This document shows positions 8,626-17,233 of a DNA stretch of 64,000 bases, piece after piece (the stretch's first letter is position 1; every line of letters begins with the position of its first letter). Origin of the DNA: Paracoccus sp. N5. GTDB taxonomy: Bacteria; Pseudomonadota; Alphaproteobacteria; Rhodobacterales; Rhodobacteraceae. A program made the translations under genes and the position numbers. The stretch lies in assembly GCF_000371965.1 (NCBI RefSeq), contig NZ_AQUO01000001.1:1930001-1994000 (forward strand). Reading direction: 5' to 3'. Below the pieces are notes generated by a model. That model searched no databases and was not told the DNA's origin. It was given only the letters and a program-made list of their open reading frames with translations.

Positions 8626-10260
8626 TCAAGGAACCTCGATCTTGCCGATCAACGGCACGTCGTCGTCCAGGCTGATGCTGTGGCGCTCGATCATGCGATG
8701 CACCTGCGGCGGTTCGGCGCCGCGGTGCAGGCGGTGCAGGTCCTCATAGATCGGGAAATCGGCCTTGGTGCGGCGCAGGTTGTGGCGGACATATTCGTCC
8801 CAGGTGGCGATGTGATAGCTTTCGGTCCAGCGCTCGGGGTGTTCCAGGTCGCGCAGCAGCGCCCAGCCGCGCGCGCCGTCGCGGCGGCGGATATTGCGGC
8901 GCAGGGCCATCAGGCGCAGGAACTCGGGCACGTCGAGCTGGTCGATCTCATAGTCGATCATCACCATGATCGGGCCGGACCGGCCGCGCAGGTCCAGCGC
9001 CAGCTCGGGCTCGCGAAAGCGGTTCACCGGGTCCAGGTCCAGCGTGGCGAATTCCGGGATGCGCAGCCAGTATCCGGCGATGGCGCCCAGCATCAGCGGC
9101 ACCGAGGCGGCGACCAGCGCGGTGTTCACGCTGTAATTGTTCGCGACCGAGCCCCAGATCCAGCTGCCCGCGGCCATGCCGCCAAAGACCGCCGTCTGAT
9201 AGAGCGCCAGCCCGCGCGCCACCACCCAGCGCGGCGTCGACAGCTGCACGGTGACGTTGAAGAGCGACAGCGCCAAGACCCAGCTGGCGCCGGCGGGCAG
9301 CATGGCAAGCGCGTGGACCCAGGTCTGTTCGGTCAGCCCCAGCAGCAGCGCCGCGCCGGCAAAGGCCGCGAAGGCCAGGCGCACGACGTTTTCGTTGTTC
9401 AGCCGCTCGCGCACCATCGGGTTGATCAGCGCGCCGCAGATCGCCCCCAGACCGAAGCAGCCAAGCAAGAGGCCGAACAGCAGCGAGCCGCCCGAGGGGT
9501 TCTGCTTGGCGACCAGCGGCAGCAGCGCCATGATGACGATGGCGGAAAAGCCGAAAAGCGCGCCGCGCGACATCACCCGGACCAGGTTCGGCGACAGCGC
9601 GACATAGCGCAGCCCGGCGCCGACGGCGGCGACGAAGGGCTCGGGCGTGGTGGTGCGCGGCGGCGTCACCGGATGCCAGCGCGTCAGCGCGCCCAGCAGC
9701 GGGATATAGCTGACCGCGTTCACCGCGAAGGCGGCGGCGGCGCCGAAGGCCGCGGTGATGATGCCGCCCACCGCCGGCCCGACGCTGCGCATCAGGTTGA
9801 AGCCGACCGAGTTCAGCGACACCGCCGCCGGCAGGTCCTCGCGCGGGACCAGGTCCTGCATGCTGGCCTGCCAGGGCGGGTTGTAGATCGCCTGGCCGAC
9901 CCCGATCAGGAAGGTCAGCGACAAGAGCAGCAGCGGCGTCATCCAGCCCTGCCAGGTCAGCACCGCCAGCAGGACCGAGACCGCCGCCATGAAAAGCTGC
10001 GCGCCCAGAAGCAGCGTGCGCCGGTCCAGGATGTCGGCCAGCGCCCCCGACAGCAGCGCGAACAGCATGATCGGCAGCGTGTTCGAGGCCTGCACCAGCG
10101 CGATCAGCGTGGCCGAGTCGGTCAGCTGCGTCATCATCCAGGCCGCACCGACCGCCTGCACCAGCGCGCCGAAGTTCGAGATCAGCGTCGCCGACCACAG
10201 CAGGCGGAAGTCATGGTGCCGGAACGGGGCAAAGGGGTTCTTGCGGGCAGTCGCTGGCAT
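8626..10260 (-). CDS. MFS transporter with C-terminal cytoplasmic domain (MFS_3 / EntS-like)
   Basis: A 544-aa major-facilitator exporter. The start at MPATARKNPFAPFRHHDFRL was chosen because that segment leads into the first helix; upstream codons are Arg/Gly-rich and unlike protein. Twelve hydrophobic segments fill residues 20-415, including LADILDRRTLLLGAQ at the loop 2-3 position. From about residue 430 the chain is a soluble tail of about 115 residues (begins MVMIDYEIDQ) resembling the tail found in the MFS_3 family. EntS-related members export siderophores and other small molecules. A convergent partner is lacking; it is divergent from dadA across 247 bp. Confidence 0.88.
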   Translation of the reverse strand: MPATARKNPFAPFRHHDFRLLWSATLISNFGALVQAVGAAWMMTQLTDSATLIALVQASNTLPIMLFALLSGALADILDRRTLLLGAQLFMAAVSVLLAVLTWQGWMTPLLLLSLTFLIGVGQAIYNPPWQASMQDLVPREDLPAAVSLNSVGFNLMRSVGPAVGGIITAAFGAAAAFAVNAVSYIPLLGALTRWHPVTPPRTTTPEPFVAAVGAGLRYVALSPNLVRVMSRGALFGFSAIVIMALLPLVAKQNPSGGSLLFGLLLGCFGLGAICGALINPMVRERLNNENVVRLAFAAFAGAALLLGLTEQTWVHALAMLPAGASWVLALSLFNVTVQLSTPRWVVARGLALYQTAVFGGMAAGSWIWGSVANNYSVNTALVAASVPLMLGAIAGYWLRIPEFATLDLDPVNRFREPELALDLRGRSGPIMVMIDYEIDQLDVPEFLRLMALRRNIRRRDGARGWALLRDLEHPERWTESYHIATWDEYVRHNLRRTKADFPIYEDLHRLHRGAEPPQVHRMIERHSISLDDDVPLIGKIEVP

Positions 10261-10369
10261 CGGGGTAACCTGTTCGCTTGGCTCCAACCTTAGGCAGCCC
10301 TCGCGCGGGCCGCAATCGCCGCCGCCGATTCTGTGAAGGACCGCCATATCTTGTGCCATTTCCAGGATG

Positions 10370-10495
10370 TGTCGAAGAAGTTACGGAAATATCGCCACAG
10401 ACGCTTGGATCATTGCGCAGACCGCGCCATTTCGACGCAACTTCGGGATTTCATTTCCGGCGCTGCTGCTATCTTTGCGGAAATCTTCTTCGACA
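10370..10495. promoter_or_regulatory. Long-range inverted repeat in the dadA upstream region
   Basis: TGTCGAAGAAG (10370-10380) and its exact complement CTTCTTCGACA (10485-10495) are 104 nt apart, the second copy ending 12 bp before the dadA start. Inside lie two near-direct copies, TTACGGAAATATC (10381) and TTGCGGAAATCTT, plus TTGCG (10413) / CGCAA (10436). The layout could be paired operator sites with looping, or a 5' leader able to sequester the ribosome-binding region. Both readings are inference. Confidence 0.45.
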
Positions 10496-10507
10496 GGGTG
10501 CGCGAAC

Positions 10508-11809
10508 ATGAAAGTCATCGTTCTGGGGGCCGGCGTTCTGGGTGTCACCTCGGCCTGGTATCTGGCCAAGGCCGGGCATGAGGTCACGGTCATCGACCGC
10601 CAGGCCGGCCCGGCGCTGGAGACGAGCTTTGCCAACGCGGGCGAGATCTCGCCCGGCTATTCCTCGCCCTGGGCGGCGCCCGGCATTCCGATGAAGGCGC
10701 TGAAATGGATGTTCCAGCGCCACGCGCCGCTGGTGATCCAGCCGCGGCTGGACTGGCAGCGCCTCTCGTGGATGACGCGGATGCTGGGCAACTGCACCTC
10801 GGCCGCCTATGCGGTCAACAAAAGCCGCATGGTCCGCGTCGCCGAATACAGCCGCGACTGCCTGGGCGAGCTGCGGGCCGAGACCGGCATCCATTACGAC
10901 GAGCGCACCCAGGGCACGCTGCAGGTGTTTCGCAAGCAGGAACAGCTGGACGGCGCCGGCAAGGACATCGAGGTGCTGCGGGCCGACGGCGTGCCCTTCG
11001 AGCTGCTGGACCGCGCCGGCTGCATCGCGGCCGAGCCGGGGCTGGCCGGTGCCGCCGACCGCATCGTCGGCGGGCTGCGCCTGCCGGGCGACGAGACCGG
11101 CGACTGCTTCAAGTTCACCAACCGCCTGGCCGAGATGGCCGCGGCGGCCGGCGTGACCTTCCGCTGGGGCGTCGGCATCGAGGCGCTGGAGGCCGAGGGC
11201 GGACGCATCAGCGCCGTGCGCACCGATCGGGGCCGCATGGTGGCCGACCGCTATGTGCTGGCGCTGGGCCCGCATTCGCCGCTGCTGGTGCGTCCCTTGG
11301 GCATCAAGCTGCCGATCTATCCGCTCAAGGGCTATTCGCTGACCATCGACATCCAGGACGAAAGCCGCGCCCCGGTCTCGACCGTGATGGACGAGACCTA
11401 CAAGGTCGCGATCACCCGTCTGGGCGACCGCATCCGCGTCGGCGGCCTGGCCGAGATCGCCGGCTACGACCTGAGCCTGAACCCGCGCCGCCGCGCCACG
11501 CTGGCGAAATCGGTCGGCGAGATGTTCGTCGGCGCGGGCGATCCCGACAAGGCGCAGTTCTGGACCGGGCTGCGGCCGATGACGCCCGACGGCACGCCCA
11601 TCGTCGGCGCGACCCCGATCCCGAACCTGTTCCTGAACACGGGCCACGGCACGCTGGGCTGGACCATGTCCGCGGGTTCGAGCCGGGTGCTGGCCGACCT
11701 GATCTCGGGGCGCCGGCCGGACATCCAGTCCGAGGATCTGGGCTATGCCCGCTATCTGAAGGGCCGCAAACCCGCCGCGACGGGCGCGCTGCAACCGGCG
11801 AATGCCTGA
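10508..11809 (+). CDS. dadA: D-amino-acid dehydrogenase small subunit
   Basis: FAD-dependent membrane-associated enzyme that oxidises D-amino acids, mainly D-alanine, to 2-oxo acids and passes electrons to the respiratory chain. 433 aa, equal to known DadA. The dinucleotide-binding motif VIVLGAGVLGVTSAWYLA begins at residue 3, followed by ETSFANAGEISPGYSSPWA, a DadA hallmark. The C-terminus has FWTGLRPMTPDGTPIVG and TGHGTLGWTMSAGSSRVLAD. The true start is ATG 10508; the open frame extends further upstream through the inverted-repeat leader. No dadX racemase is adjacent. A perfect hairpin ends the gene. Confidence 0.95.
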   Translation: MKVIVLGAGVLGVTSAWYLAKAGHEVTVIDRQAGPALETSFANAGEISPGYSSPWAAPGIPMKALKWMFQRHAPLVIQPRLDWQRLSWMTRMLGNCTSAAYAVNKSRMVRVAEYSRDCLGELRAETGIHYDERTQGTLQVFRKQEQLDGAGKDIEVLRADGVPFELLDRAGCIAAEPGLAGAADRIVGGLRLPGDETGDCFKFTNRLAEMAAAAGVTFRWGVGIEALEAEGGRISAVRTDRGRMVADRYVLALGPHSPLLVRPLGIKLPIYPLKGYSLTIDIQDESRAPVSTVMDETYKVAITRLGDRIRVGGLAEIAGYDLSLNPRRRATLAKSVGEMFVGAGDPDKAQFWTGLRPMTPDGTPIVGATPIPNLFLNTGHGTLGWTMSAGSSRVLADLISGRRPDIQSEDLGYARYLKGRKPAATGALQPANA

Positions 11810-11823
11810 TCCCGCCGCATGAA

Positions 11824-11848
11824 GAAGGGGCCCGCGCGGGCCCCTTTG
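11824..11848 (+). terminator. Terminator of dadA, probably bidirectional
   Basis: AGGGGCCCGC/GCGGGCCCCT (11826-11845) is a perfect 20-nt palindrome followed by TTGCTT and preceded by GAAGA. It lies between the convergent dadA and GlsB-like genes and could serve both. Confidence 0.75.
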
Positions 11849-11866
11849 CTTCCGTTCTGCCGCAGG

Positions 11867-12127
11867 TCAGGCGCGCTGGATCAGCGAGATCACGGCCAGC
11901 AGGATCACCGCGCCGATGGTGGCGAAGATGATCGTGCCCAGGATCGGGGCCGAGGCGGCCATGCCGATGCCCAGCATCGGAAACAGCCAGCCGGCGATCA
12001 CCGCGCCGACGATGCCGACGACGATGTTCATCAGCAGGCCCTGGCCGTGGCCCTTGACGATCAGCCCGGCCAGCCAGCCGGCGATCGCGCCGATGATGAG
12101 GGTGATGAGCAGAGCGGTCAAGGTCAT
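11867..12127 (-). CDS. GlsB/YeaQ/YmgE family small membrane protein
   Basis: An 86-aa protein with three hydrophobic segments and the repeated small-residue helices typical of the transglycosylase-associated (GlsB/YeaQ/YmgE) family: IIGAIAGWLAGLIVKGHGQG, then LMNIVVGIVGAVIAGWLF and a C-terminal helix. Members in other bacteria are stress-induced; molecular function is not established. ATG 12127 is preceded by AGGAAGCGTTCCC. It is divergent from the L,D-transpeptidase gene across 330 bp. Confidence 0.88.
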   Translation of the reverse strand: MTLTALLITLIIGAIAGWLAGLIVKGHGQGLLMNIVVGIVGAVIAGWLFPMLGIGMAASAPILGTIIFATIGAVILLAVISLIQRA

Positions 12128-12457
12128 GGGAACGCTTCCTTTGCATGGCTTGCGGTTTCGCGCCGCAGCGGCGGAAAGCCGGTCTGGCGGGAAAACGCCG
12201 ATCGCGCCGCGCAGGTTCCGCCACCCGCCTGCAACCCGCTGATGGCGCGCGATTTGGCAACAGTCCGGTAACGATTGCGTCCGCGAAAAGGCCGGCCACT
12301 TGACGACGGACGGCCCGCGAAGGCTGATGGTTCGATCCGAATCGTGTCAAGATCGTGTCTGGCCTGCTGCTCGGTGCCGGTGCGACCGCGACGCAATGTC
12401 ACGCTGCCACGGCCGCGTCCCTTGCCGGGACGGGGCTCGTTACGAAGGGAAATACCG
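12128..12457. other. 330-bp intergenic region with an 11-bp-period direct repeat
   Basis: No open frame with coding character is seen. It should contain the divergent promoters of the GlsB-like and L,D-transpeptidase genes. ATCGTGTC occurs twice with an 11-bp period (12341-12348 and 12352-12359), close to one helical turn, so it may be a regulator site for the transpeptidase gene. A TTGACG at 12300 has no good -10 partner. Confidence 0.4.
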
Positions 12458-13198
12458 ATGCGCCTTGCACCGCTGATGCTGGCCCTGGGCCTTGGCCTTG
12501 CCGCCTGCGCGCCCACTCCGCAGACCCCGGCCTCCGCGCCCGTCGACATGGGCCCCTATGGCGCCCGCACCGACGAGGGCCCGAGCGGCCAGCCGATCGA
12601 GATCCACGCCGTCCGCCCCGCCTATCTGACCGACCGCAACCGCCGCCAGCAGGTCGCCTATAACGGTCCCGAGGCCGCCGGCACCATCGTCGTCGATCCC
12701 TATGCGCGTTTCCTCTATCACGTGCAGGGCAATGGTCAGGCCATGCGCTATGGCGTCGCAGTCGGCCAGGCCGGCAAGAACTTCCAGGGCAATGCCACCA
12801 TCGGCCGCAAGCAGGCCTGGCCCAGCTGGACGCCCACCGCCAACATGGTCCGCACCCAGCCCGAGCTTTACGGCCCGCTGAAGGGCGGCCTGTCGGGCGG
12901 GGTCGACAACCCGCTGGGCTCGCGCGCGCTCTATCTTTATCGCGGCGGCCGCGACACCATGTATCGCATCCACGGCACCATGGACCCGTCCTCGATCGGC
13001 AAGGCCACCTCGGCCGGCTGCATCCGGCTGTTCAACCAGGACATCATGGACCTGTTCAACGAGATCCCCAGTGGCACCCCGGTCAAGGTCCGCACCCGCG
13101 CCGAAAGCCTGGCGCTGGAGGGGCCGCTGGTCGAGCAGCCGAACGGCTATCTGGCCCCGGCCGGCGGCGCGGTCGAGACCGCCGAAGCCGCGCAGTAA
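12458..13198 (+). CDS. L,D-transpeptidase lipoprotein (YkuD/ErfK family)
   Basis: Forms or edits peptidoglycan cross-links, or attaches proteins to peptidoglycan, in the periplasm. 246 aa. A lipobox ends at C17 (LGLGLAAC), predicting an outer-membrane lipoprotein. The YkuD domain spans about residues 70-215: a YRIHGT histidine motif and the catalytic cysteine C188 in TSAGCIRL. The start ATG 12458 follows GAAGGGAAATACCG. The open frame upstream lacks a signal sequence, so this start is preferred. The C-terminal 25 residues are Ala/Gly-rich. Neighbouring peptidoglycan-active genes (lytic transglycosylase, D-amino-acid enzymes) fit the role. Confidence 0.92.
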   Translation: MRLAPLMLALGLGLAACAPTPQTPASAPVDMGPYGARTDEGPSGQPIEIHAVRPAYLTDRNRRQQVAYNGPEAAGTIVVDPYARFLYHVQGNGQAMRYGVAVGQAGKNFQGNATIGRKQAWPSWTPTANMVRTQPELYGPLKGGLSGGVDNPLGSRALYLYRGGRDTMYRIHGTMDPSSIGKATSAGCIRLFNQDIMDLFNEIPSGTPVKVRTRAESLALEGPLVEQPNGYLAPAGGAVETAEAAQ

Positions 13199-13320
13199 CC
13201 GCCCGTCGCCGGCGATGTCCCACCCGACGCCCCGGTCCGCAAGGCCGGGGCGTTTCGCGCTGGCAAGCCGCAGCGCCGCGTGGCAGGTTCCGCGCGCAAG
13301 GCGTGTTTCAGGAGGATGCC

Positions 13321-13872
13321 ATGACCGTTTCCGATCAGAGTCCGGCCGCATCGCGGGATCTCGACGCCATCGTGACCCAGACCCAGGCCGCCACGCTGCG
13401 CCTGCTGGAGCCGGCGGCGCTGACCGGGTTGCAGCGCGAGCTGCGCGCCATGAAAGAGGCCGCCGCCGACGAGCCGATGCGCAAGACGCTGGCCAAGGCG
13501 GTGCAGCGCATCGCCGCCGAGAAGCGCCGCCGCGCGGATGCGGGCCCCGAGGCCGGCGCCGCTGCCGCGCCGGCCCCTGCGGCCGCGCGCGCCGACAAGG
13601 CGGACAAGGCCGAGAAGAAGCGGCTGAAGGAGGCCGAGCAGGCCGAGAAGAAGCGCGTCAGGGAGGCGGAGAAATCCGAACGCCAAGCCGCCCGCAAGGC
13701 CGAGAAGCAGGCCGCGCGCAAGGCCGCGAAACTGGCCGGGCAGGGCGGAGATACGCCCGCGAAACCTGCCGGGGCCAAGGCCGCGGGCAAAGCCGGGGCA
13801 GGGACGGGGGCAGGGACTGGGGCCAAGGGTTCCGGCAAGCCCGGCAAGGCCAAGGGCAAGAAGGCCGAATGA
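13321..13872 (+). CDS. Basic Ala/Lys-rich hypothetical protein
   Basis: A 183-aa protein of unknown function. The first 75 residues look like an ordered helical domain (SRDLDAIVTQTQAATLRLLE and so on). From residue 95 to the end the chain is almost only Ala, Lys, Glu, Arg and Gly, with heptad-like KKRLKEAEQAEKKRVREAE suggesting a charged single helix or coiled coil, then a Gly/Ala/Lys tail. ATG 13321 has a good AGGAGG five bases upstream; the in-frame ATG at 13303 does not. The tail recalls histone-H1-like DNA-binding proteins, but that is only compositional. It is 122 bp after the transpeptidase and 73 bp before the transglycosylase. Confidence 0.7.
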   Translation: MTVSDQSPAASRDLDAIVTQTQAATLRLLEPAALTGLQRELRAMKEAAADEPMRKTLAKAVQRIAAEKRRRADAGPEAGAAAAPAPAAARADKADKAEKKRLKEAEQAEKKRVREAEKSERQAARKAEKQAARKAAKLAGQGGDTPAKPAGAKAAGKAGAGTGAGTGAKGSGKPGKAKGKKAE

Positions 13873-13945
13873 GCGCGCGGGCGCGGTTCCCAAGCCGCGC
13901 CTTGCCTGCTATCTGGGGCGCAGCCTTCCTCGTTTCGAGTTTCCG

Positions 13946-14863
13946 ATGCGCCGTCTGGTTCCGGTCCTTGTCGCCCTCCTGCTGTCCGTCCTGAGCCCCG
14001 CCCTGGCCTATGAGGCGGTGGATGCGGTGCACGGGCTGAAGGCGCCGCGCGTCTCGGACCGGCTGCGCTGCACCGATGACGGCACGTTCTGCATTTCGGT
14101 CGCGACCTATGTCCCCGATGTCTGCATGGCGATCGAGCGGGCGGCGGGGCGGCACGGGCTCGACCCGCATTTCTTTGCCCGGCTTTTGTGGAAGGAAAGC
14201 CTGTTCGAGCCGGGCGCGATCAGCCCGGTCGGCGCCATGGGCATCGCCCAGTTCATGCCCGGCACGGCCGAGATGGTCGGGCTTGACGACCCGTTCAACC
14301 CGGCCAAGGCCATCGAGGCCAGCGCCCGCTACCTGCGCAAGCTGACCGACGGTTTCGGCAGCGTCGGCATGGCCGCCGTGGCCTATAACGGCGGCGAGAA
14401 CCGCGCCGCGCGCTACTTGGCCCAGGGCGGCAGCCTGCCCTGGGAGACGCAGGATTATGTCCAGGCCATCACCGGCCTGACCGCCGCAAGCTGGCGCGAA
14501 AGCCCGCCCAAGGTGCTGGACATCCGGCTGGACAAGCAGCGCAGCTTCCGCGAGGCCTGCATCGACCTGGCCGGCAAGCGCAAGCTGCGCGAGTTCAACA
14601 CGCCCGAGCATCCCTGGCCCTGGGGCGTGATCGTGGCCACCCACCCCAGCCAGTCGGGGGTCTCGGCCCAGGTCTCGCGCTTGAACCGGCAGTTGCGGCC
14701 GATCCTGGGCGGCAAGCGGGTCAGCTACGTGCGCCGCAAGATCTCGGGCGGGCCGAGGAAGGTCTATACCGCGCAGATCGGCTATTCCTCGAAGACCGAG
14801 GCCTATGCCTTCTGCAACCGGTTGCGCGGCGTCGGCGGGCGCTGCCTGGTGCTGAAGAACTGA
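13946..14863 (+). CDS. Secreted lytic transglycosylase (SLT domain)
   Basis: Cleaves the glycan strand of peptidoglycan in the periplasm. 305 aa with a signal peptide (MRRLVPVLVALLLSVLSPALA, cleavage after ALA-21). The SLT domain covers about residues 60-175: catalytic glutamate E84 in LLWKESLFEPG, then VGAMGIAQFMPGTAEM and AVAYNGGENRAARYL. The C-terminal third ends with a motif reminiscent of a SPOR repeat (YSSKTEAYAFCNRLRGVGGR), which would help septal targeting; that part is inference. A GGGTATTT repeat and short hairpin follow. Confidence 0.9.
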   Translation: MRRLVPVLVALLLSVLSPALAYEAVDAVHGLKAPRVSDRLRCTDDGTFCISVATYVPDVCMAIERAAGRHGLDPHFFARLLWKESLFEPGAISPVGAMGIAQFMPGTAEMVGLDDPFNPAKAIEASARYLRKLTDGFGSVGMAAVAYNGGENRAARYLAQGGSLPWETQDYVQAITGLTAASWRESPPKVLDIRLDKQRSFREACIDLAGKRKLREFNTPEHPWPWGVIVATHPSQSGVSAQVSRLNRQLRPILGGKRVSYVRRKISGGPRKVYTAQIGYSSKTEAYAFCNRLRGVGGRCLVLKN

Positions 14864-14893
14864 AGCGCGGGCGCCGGTGGCGCCGTTGCTGTC

Positions 14894-14916
14894 GGGTATT
14901 TGTGAAACAGTGAAGG
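14894..14916 (+). repeat. Intergenic repeat GGGTATTTGTGAAACAGTGAA, copy 3
   Basis: Lies behind a GGCGCC-GGT-GGCGCC hairpin between the convergent transglycosylase and peptide-binding protein genes. Shares GGGTATTT and AAACAG-GAA with the copies at 1775 and 2752. Confidence 0.55.
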
Positions 14917-14918
14917 GC

Positions 14919-16388
14919 TCAGTCCCGCCAATGCACCGCGGTGAGGTCGTTGGCGGGCATCGGGGCGTTTTCCCACAGGCCCTCGATCTCGGCCTTGGCG
15001 ACGCCGGTTTTCGCCAGCTGGAACAGGTAGGCGTTGGCGTAGTCCTCGGCGATGATCTTCTGCGCCTGCTTCAGCAGCGTCGCGCGTTCCGCCGGGTCGG
15101 TGGCGGCGTCGAGCTGTGCCATCACCGCGTTGAAATCGGGGTTGGCATAGTTGAAGTAATAGCCTTCGCGGCCGTAGATGCCGATGTCCATCGGCTCGAC
15201 ATGGCTGATGATCGTCAGGTCGTAATCGGCATTCTTGAACACCTGTTCCAGCCACTGCGCCCATTCCATGTTGGTGGTCGTGGTCTGGATGCCGACGGCG
15301 CGCAGCTCGGCCGCCAGGATCTCGCCGCCGCGGCGGGCATAGGGCGTGGGCGGCAGCGCAAGGCGCAGGGTCAGGTTTTCCGCCCCGGCCTCGGCCAGCA
15401 GCTTCTTCGACAGCGCGGGGTCGTATTGCGATTGCGCCGTCAGGTCGAGGTAATCGGGGTTGTGCGGCGCGAAATGCGTGCCGATCGGGGTGCCATAGCC
15501 GAACATGGCGCCGTCGATCAGCTCCTGGCGGTTGACGGCATGGGCGATGGCCTCGCGCACGCGCTTGTCGGAGAGGGCCGCGGTCTTGTGGTTCATGGCG
15601 AGGATGGTCTCGCCCTCGGTGGTGCCGACCAGCACCTTGAAGCGCGGATCGGCTTGCAGCTGCGCCAGCGTTTCGGGCGCGGGATAGATCGGGAAGGCGT
15701 CCACGTCGCCAGCCATCATCGCCGCGAAGGCCGCCGTCGGGTCGCCGATGAAGCGGAAGGTTGCGGTCTTCAGCGCCGGCTTCGCGCCCCAATAGCCGTC
15801 GAAGGCGTCGAGCCGGATATGGTCGCCCTGTTTCCATTCACCGAATTGAAACGGGCCGGTGCCGACGGGATGGGTGGCGATGTCCTTGATATTCGCCTCG
15901 TCCACCATGACCGCGTCGCCCCAGGCCAGCTTGAAGGGAAAGCCGCCGTCCGGGGCCTTCAGCGTGATGCGGACGGTCTGCGGGTCCAGCGCCTCGACTG
16001 TCTCGATGCCCTCGAACAGGGCCTTCTGGGCGTTGGTGCTGTCGGGCGCGCGGGCGCGGTCCAGCGAAAAGATCACGTCCTGCGCGTCGAAACCGCTGCC
16101 GTCGTGAAAGCTGACGCCCGGGCGCAGGTGGAAGGTATAGGTCTTGCCGTCCGCCGTTTCCCAGCGTTCGGCGAGGCCGGGCTTGACGCTGCCATCGGGG
16201 CCGATGCGGGTCAGGCCCTCGAAGAGGTTCGCATAGACCACCTCGTCGATGGCGGCGGCGGCGCCTCCGGTCGGGTCGAGATTCGGCGGCTCCAGCACCA
16301 TGGCCAGCGTGATCGCGTCCTGCGCGGCCATGGCCGGCGTGGCGAGAAGCGCGGCCGCGGCCGCCGCCTGCATCAATCTTGCGAACAT
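14919..16388 (-). CDS. Peptide-type ABC transporter substrate-binding protein (SBP family 5)
   Basis: Periplasmic binding protein for peptides or similar solutes, 489 aa. ATG 16388 gives a clean signal peptide (MFARLMQAAAAAALLATPAMA) and follows GGAGGGGGAACG. The mature part opens with LAMVLEPPNLDPTGG, has the family block VVYANLFEGLTRIGPDGSV and the central YTFHLRPGVSFHDGSGFDAQDVIFSLDRA region. No permease or ATPase adjoins it. The binding-protein-less transporter at 5207-8576 belongs to the same superfamily and is the natural partner candidate, though separated by about 6 kb. Confidence 0.9.
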   Translation of the reverse strand: MFARLMQAAAAAALLATPAMAAQDAITLAMVLEPPNLDPTGGAAAAIDEVVYANLFEGLTRIGPDGSVKPGLAERWETADGKTYTFHLRPGVSFHDGSGFDAQDVIFSLDRARAPDSTNAQKALFEGIETVEALDPQTVRITLKAPDGGFPFKLAWGDAVMVDEANIKDIATHPVGTGPFQFGEWKQGDHIRLDAFDGYWGAKPALKTATFRFIGDPTAAFAAMMAGDVDAFPIYPAPETLAQLQADPRFKVLVGTTEGETILAMNHKTAALSDKRVREAIAHAVNRQELIDGAMFGYGTPIGTHFAPHNPDYLDLTAQSQYDPALSKKLLAEAGAENLTLRLALPPTPYARRGGEILAAELRAVGIQTTTTNMEWAQWLEQVFKNADYDLTIISHVEPMDIGIYGREGYYFNYANPDFNAVMAQLDAATDPAERATLLKQAQKIIAEDYANAYLFQLAKTGVAKAEIEGLWENAPMPANDLTAVHWRD

Positions 16389-16444
16389 CGTTCCCCCTCC
16401 GGCCGGTTTTCCGGGGCGCACATTCCGGGCAAAACGCCCGGCGA

Positions 16445-17137
16445 TCAAGCCCGCTTCTCGGTCAGCTGCTGCGCGAGGCCCGCGAACATCAGCCAGAGCG
16501 AGGTCAAGAGAAGCCCCCAGCGCGCCACGCTTTGCGGGTGGAAATCGACCAGCACCGCCCAGACCGCGAAGCCGACCCAGGCCGCGCAGACCGGCAGCGA
16601 GATCAGCCGCCAGCGCTCGGTCCGCACCGGGTGGATGAACTTGACGTTGGTGAACATGGTCACCGCCAGCGCCACCACGATCAGCAGGATGACCCAGAAG
16701 TTCGGCTTGAGCGCGAAGAGCACCAGCACCACCATGTTCCAGCAGGCCGGAAAGCCGGCGAAGGAATTGTCCTTGGTCTTCATGCGGGTATCGACGAAAT
16801 AGATCACGCTGCCATAGGTGATGGCGATGATGGCGATCCAGCCGGTCCAGCCGGGCAGCAGGCCCGACATGAAGAGCGCGTAAGCCGGGATGAAGACATA
16901 GGTCAGGTAGTCGATGATCAGGTCCATCAACACCCCGTCATAGGTCGGCCAGTTCTTCTTGACGTGGTAGCGGCGCGCCAGCGGGCCGTCGACGCCGTCG
17001 ACGATCAGCGCGATCACCAGCCAGAAGAACATCTTCGACCATTCCGCATTGGCCGCGGCCAGCAAGGCAAGCATCGACAGGACCGCGCCGGTGGCGGTCA
17101 AGAGATGCACGGACAGGGCTTTGAGGCGGGAATTCAT
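16445..17137 (-). CDS. pcs: Phosphatidylcholine synthase
   Basis: Condenses CDP-diacylglycerol with choline to give phosphatidylcholine in the inner membrane. 230 aa with about seven hydrophobic segments. The CDP-alcohol phosphotransferase motif is present in its Pcs form: D47-G-V-D50-G-PLARR followed by YDGVLMDLIIDYLTY with D72 and D76. The following FIPAYALFMSGLLPG matches the Pcs branch rather than PgsA or PssA. It lies between serB and the binding-protein gene on the same strand, 96 bp and 56 bp away. Bacterial Pcs is typical of host- or choline-associated alphaproteobacteria, including Paracoccus relatives. Confidence 0.92.
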   Translation of the reverse strand: MNSRLKALSVHLLTATGAVLSMLALLAAANAEWSKMFFWLVIALIVDGVDGPLARRYHVKKNWPTYDGVLMDLIIDYLTYVFIPAYALFMSGLLPGWTGWIAIIAITYGSVIYFVDTRMKTKDNSFAGFPACWNMVVLVLFALKPNFWVILLIVVALAVTMFTNVKFIHPVRTERWRLISLPVCAAWVGFAVWAVLVDFHPQSVARWGLLLTSLWLMFAGLAQQLTEKRA

Positions 17138-17233
17138 CCTATGCTTCTGTCACCGAACGGTCATGATCGCAAGTTCGTGATGGTTGCAGAGCCGCATTTC
17201 GCCCGGGGCGTGGTGCAGGACGGCGGCGCGCGG

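Noticed and set aside
12327..12345. GGTTCGATCCGAATC, resembling the T-loop of a tRNA
   Set aside because: No acceptor, D or anticodon stem can be folded around it.
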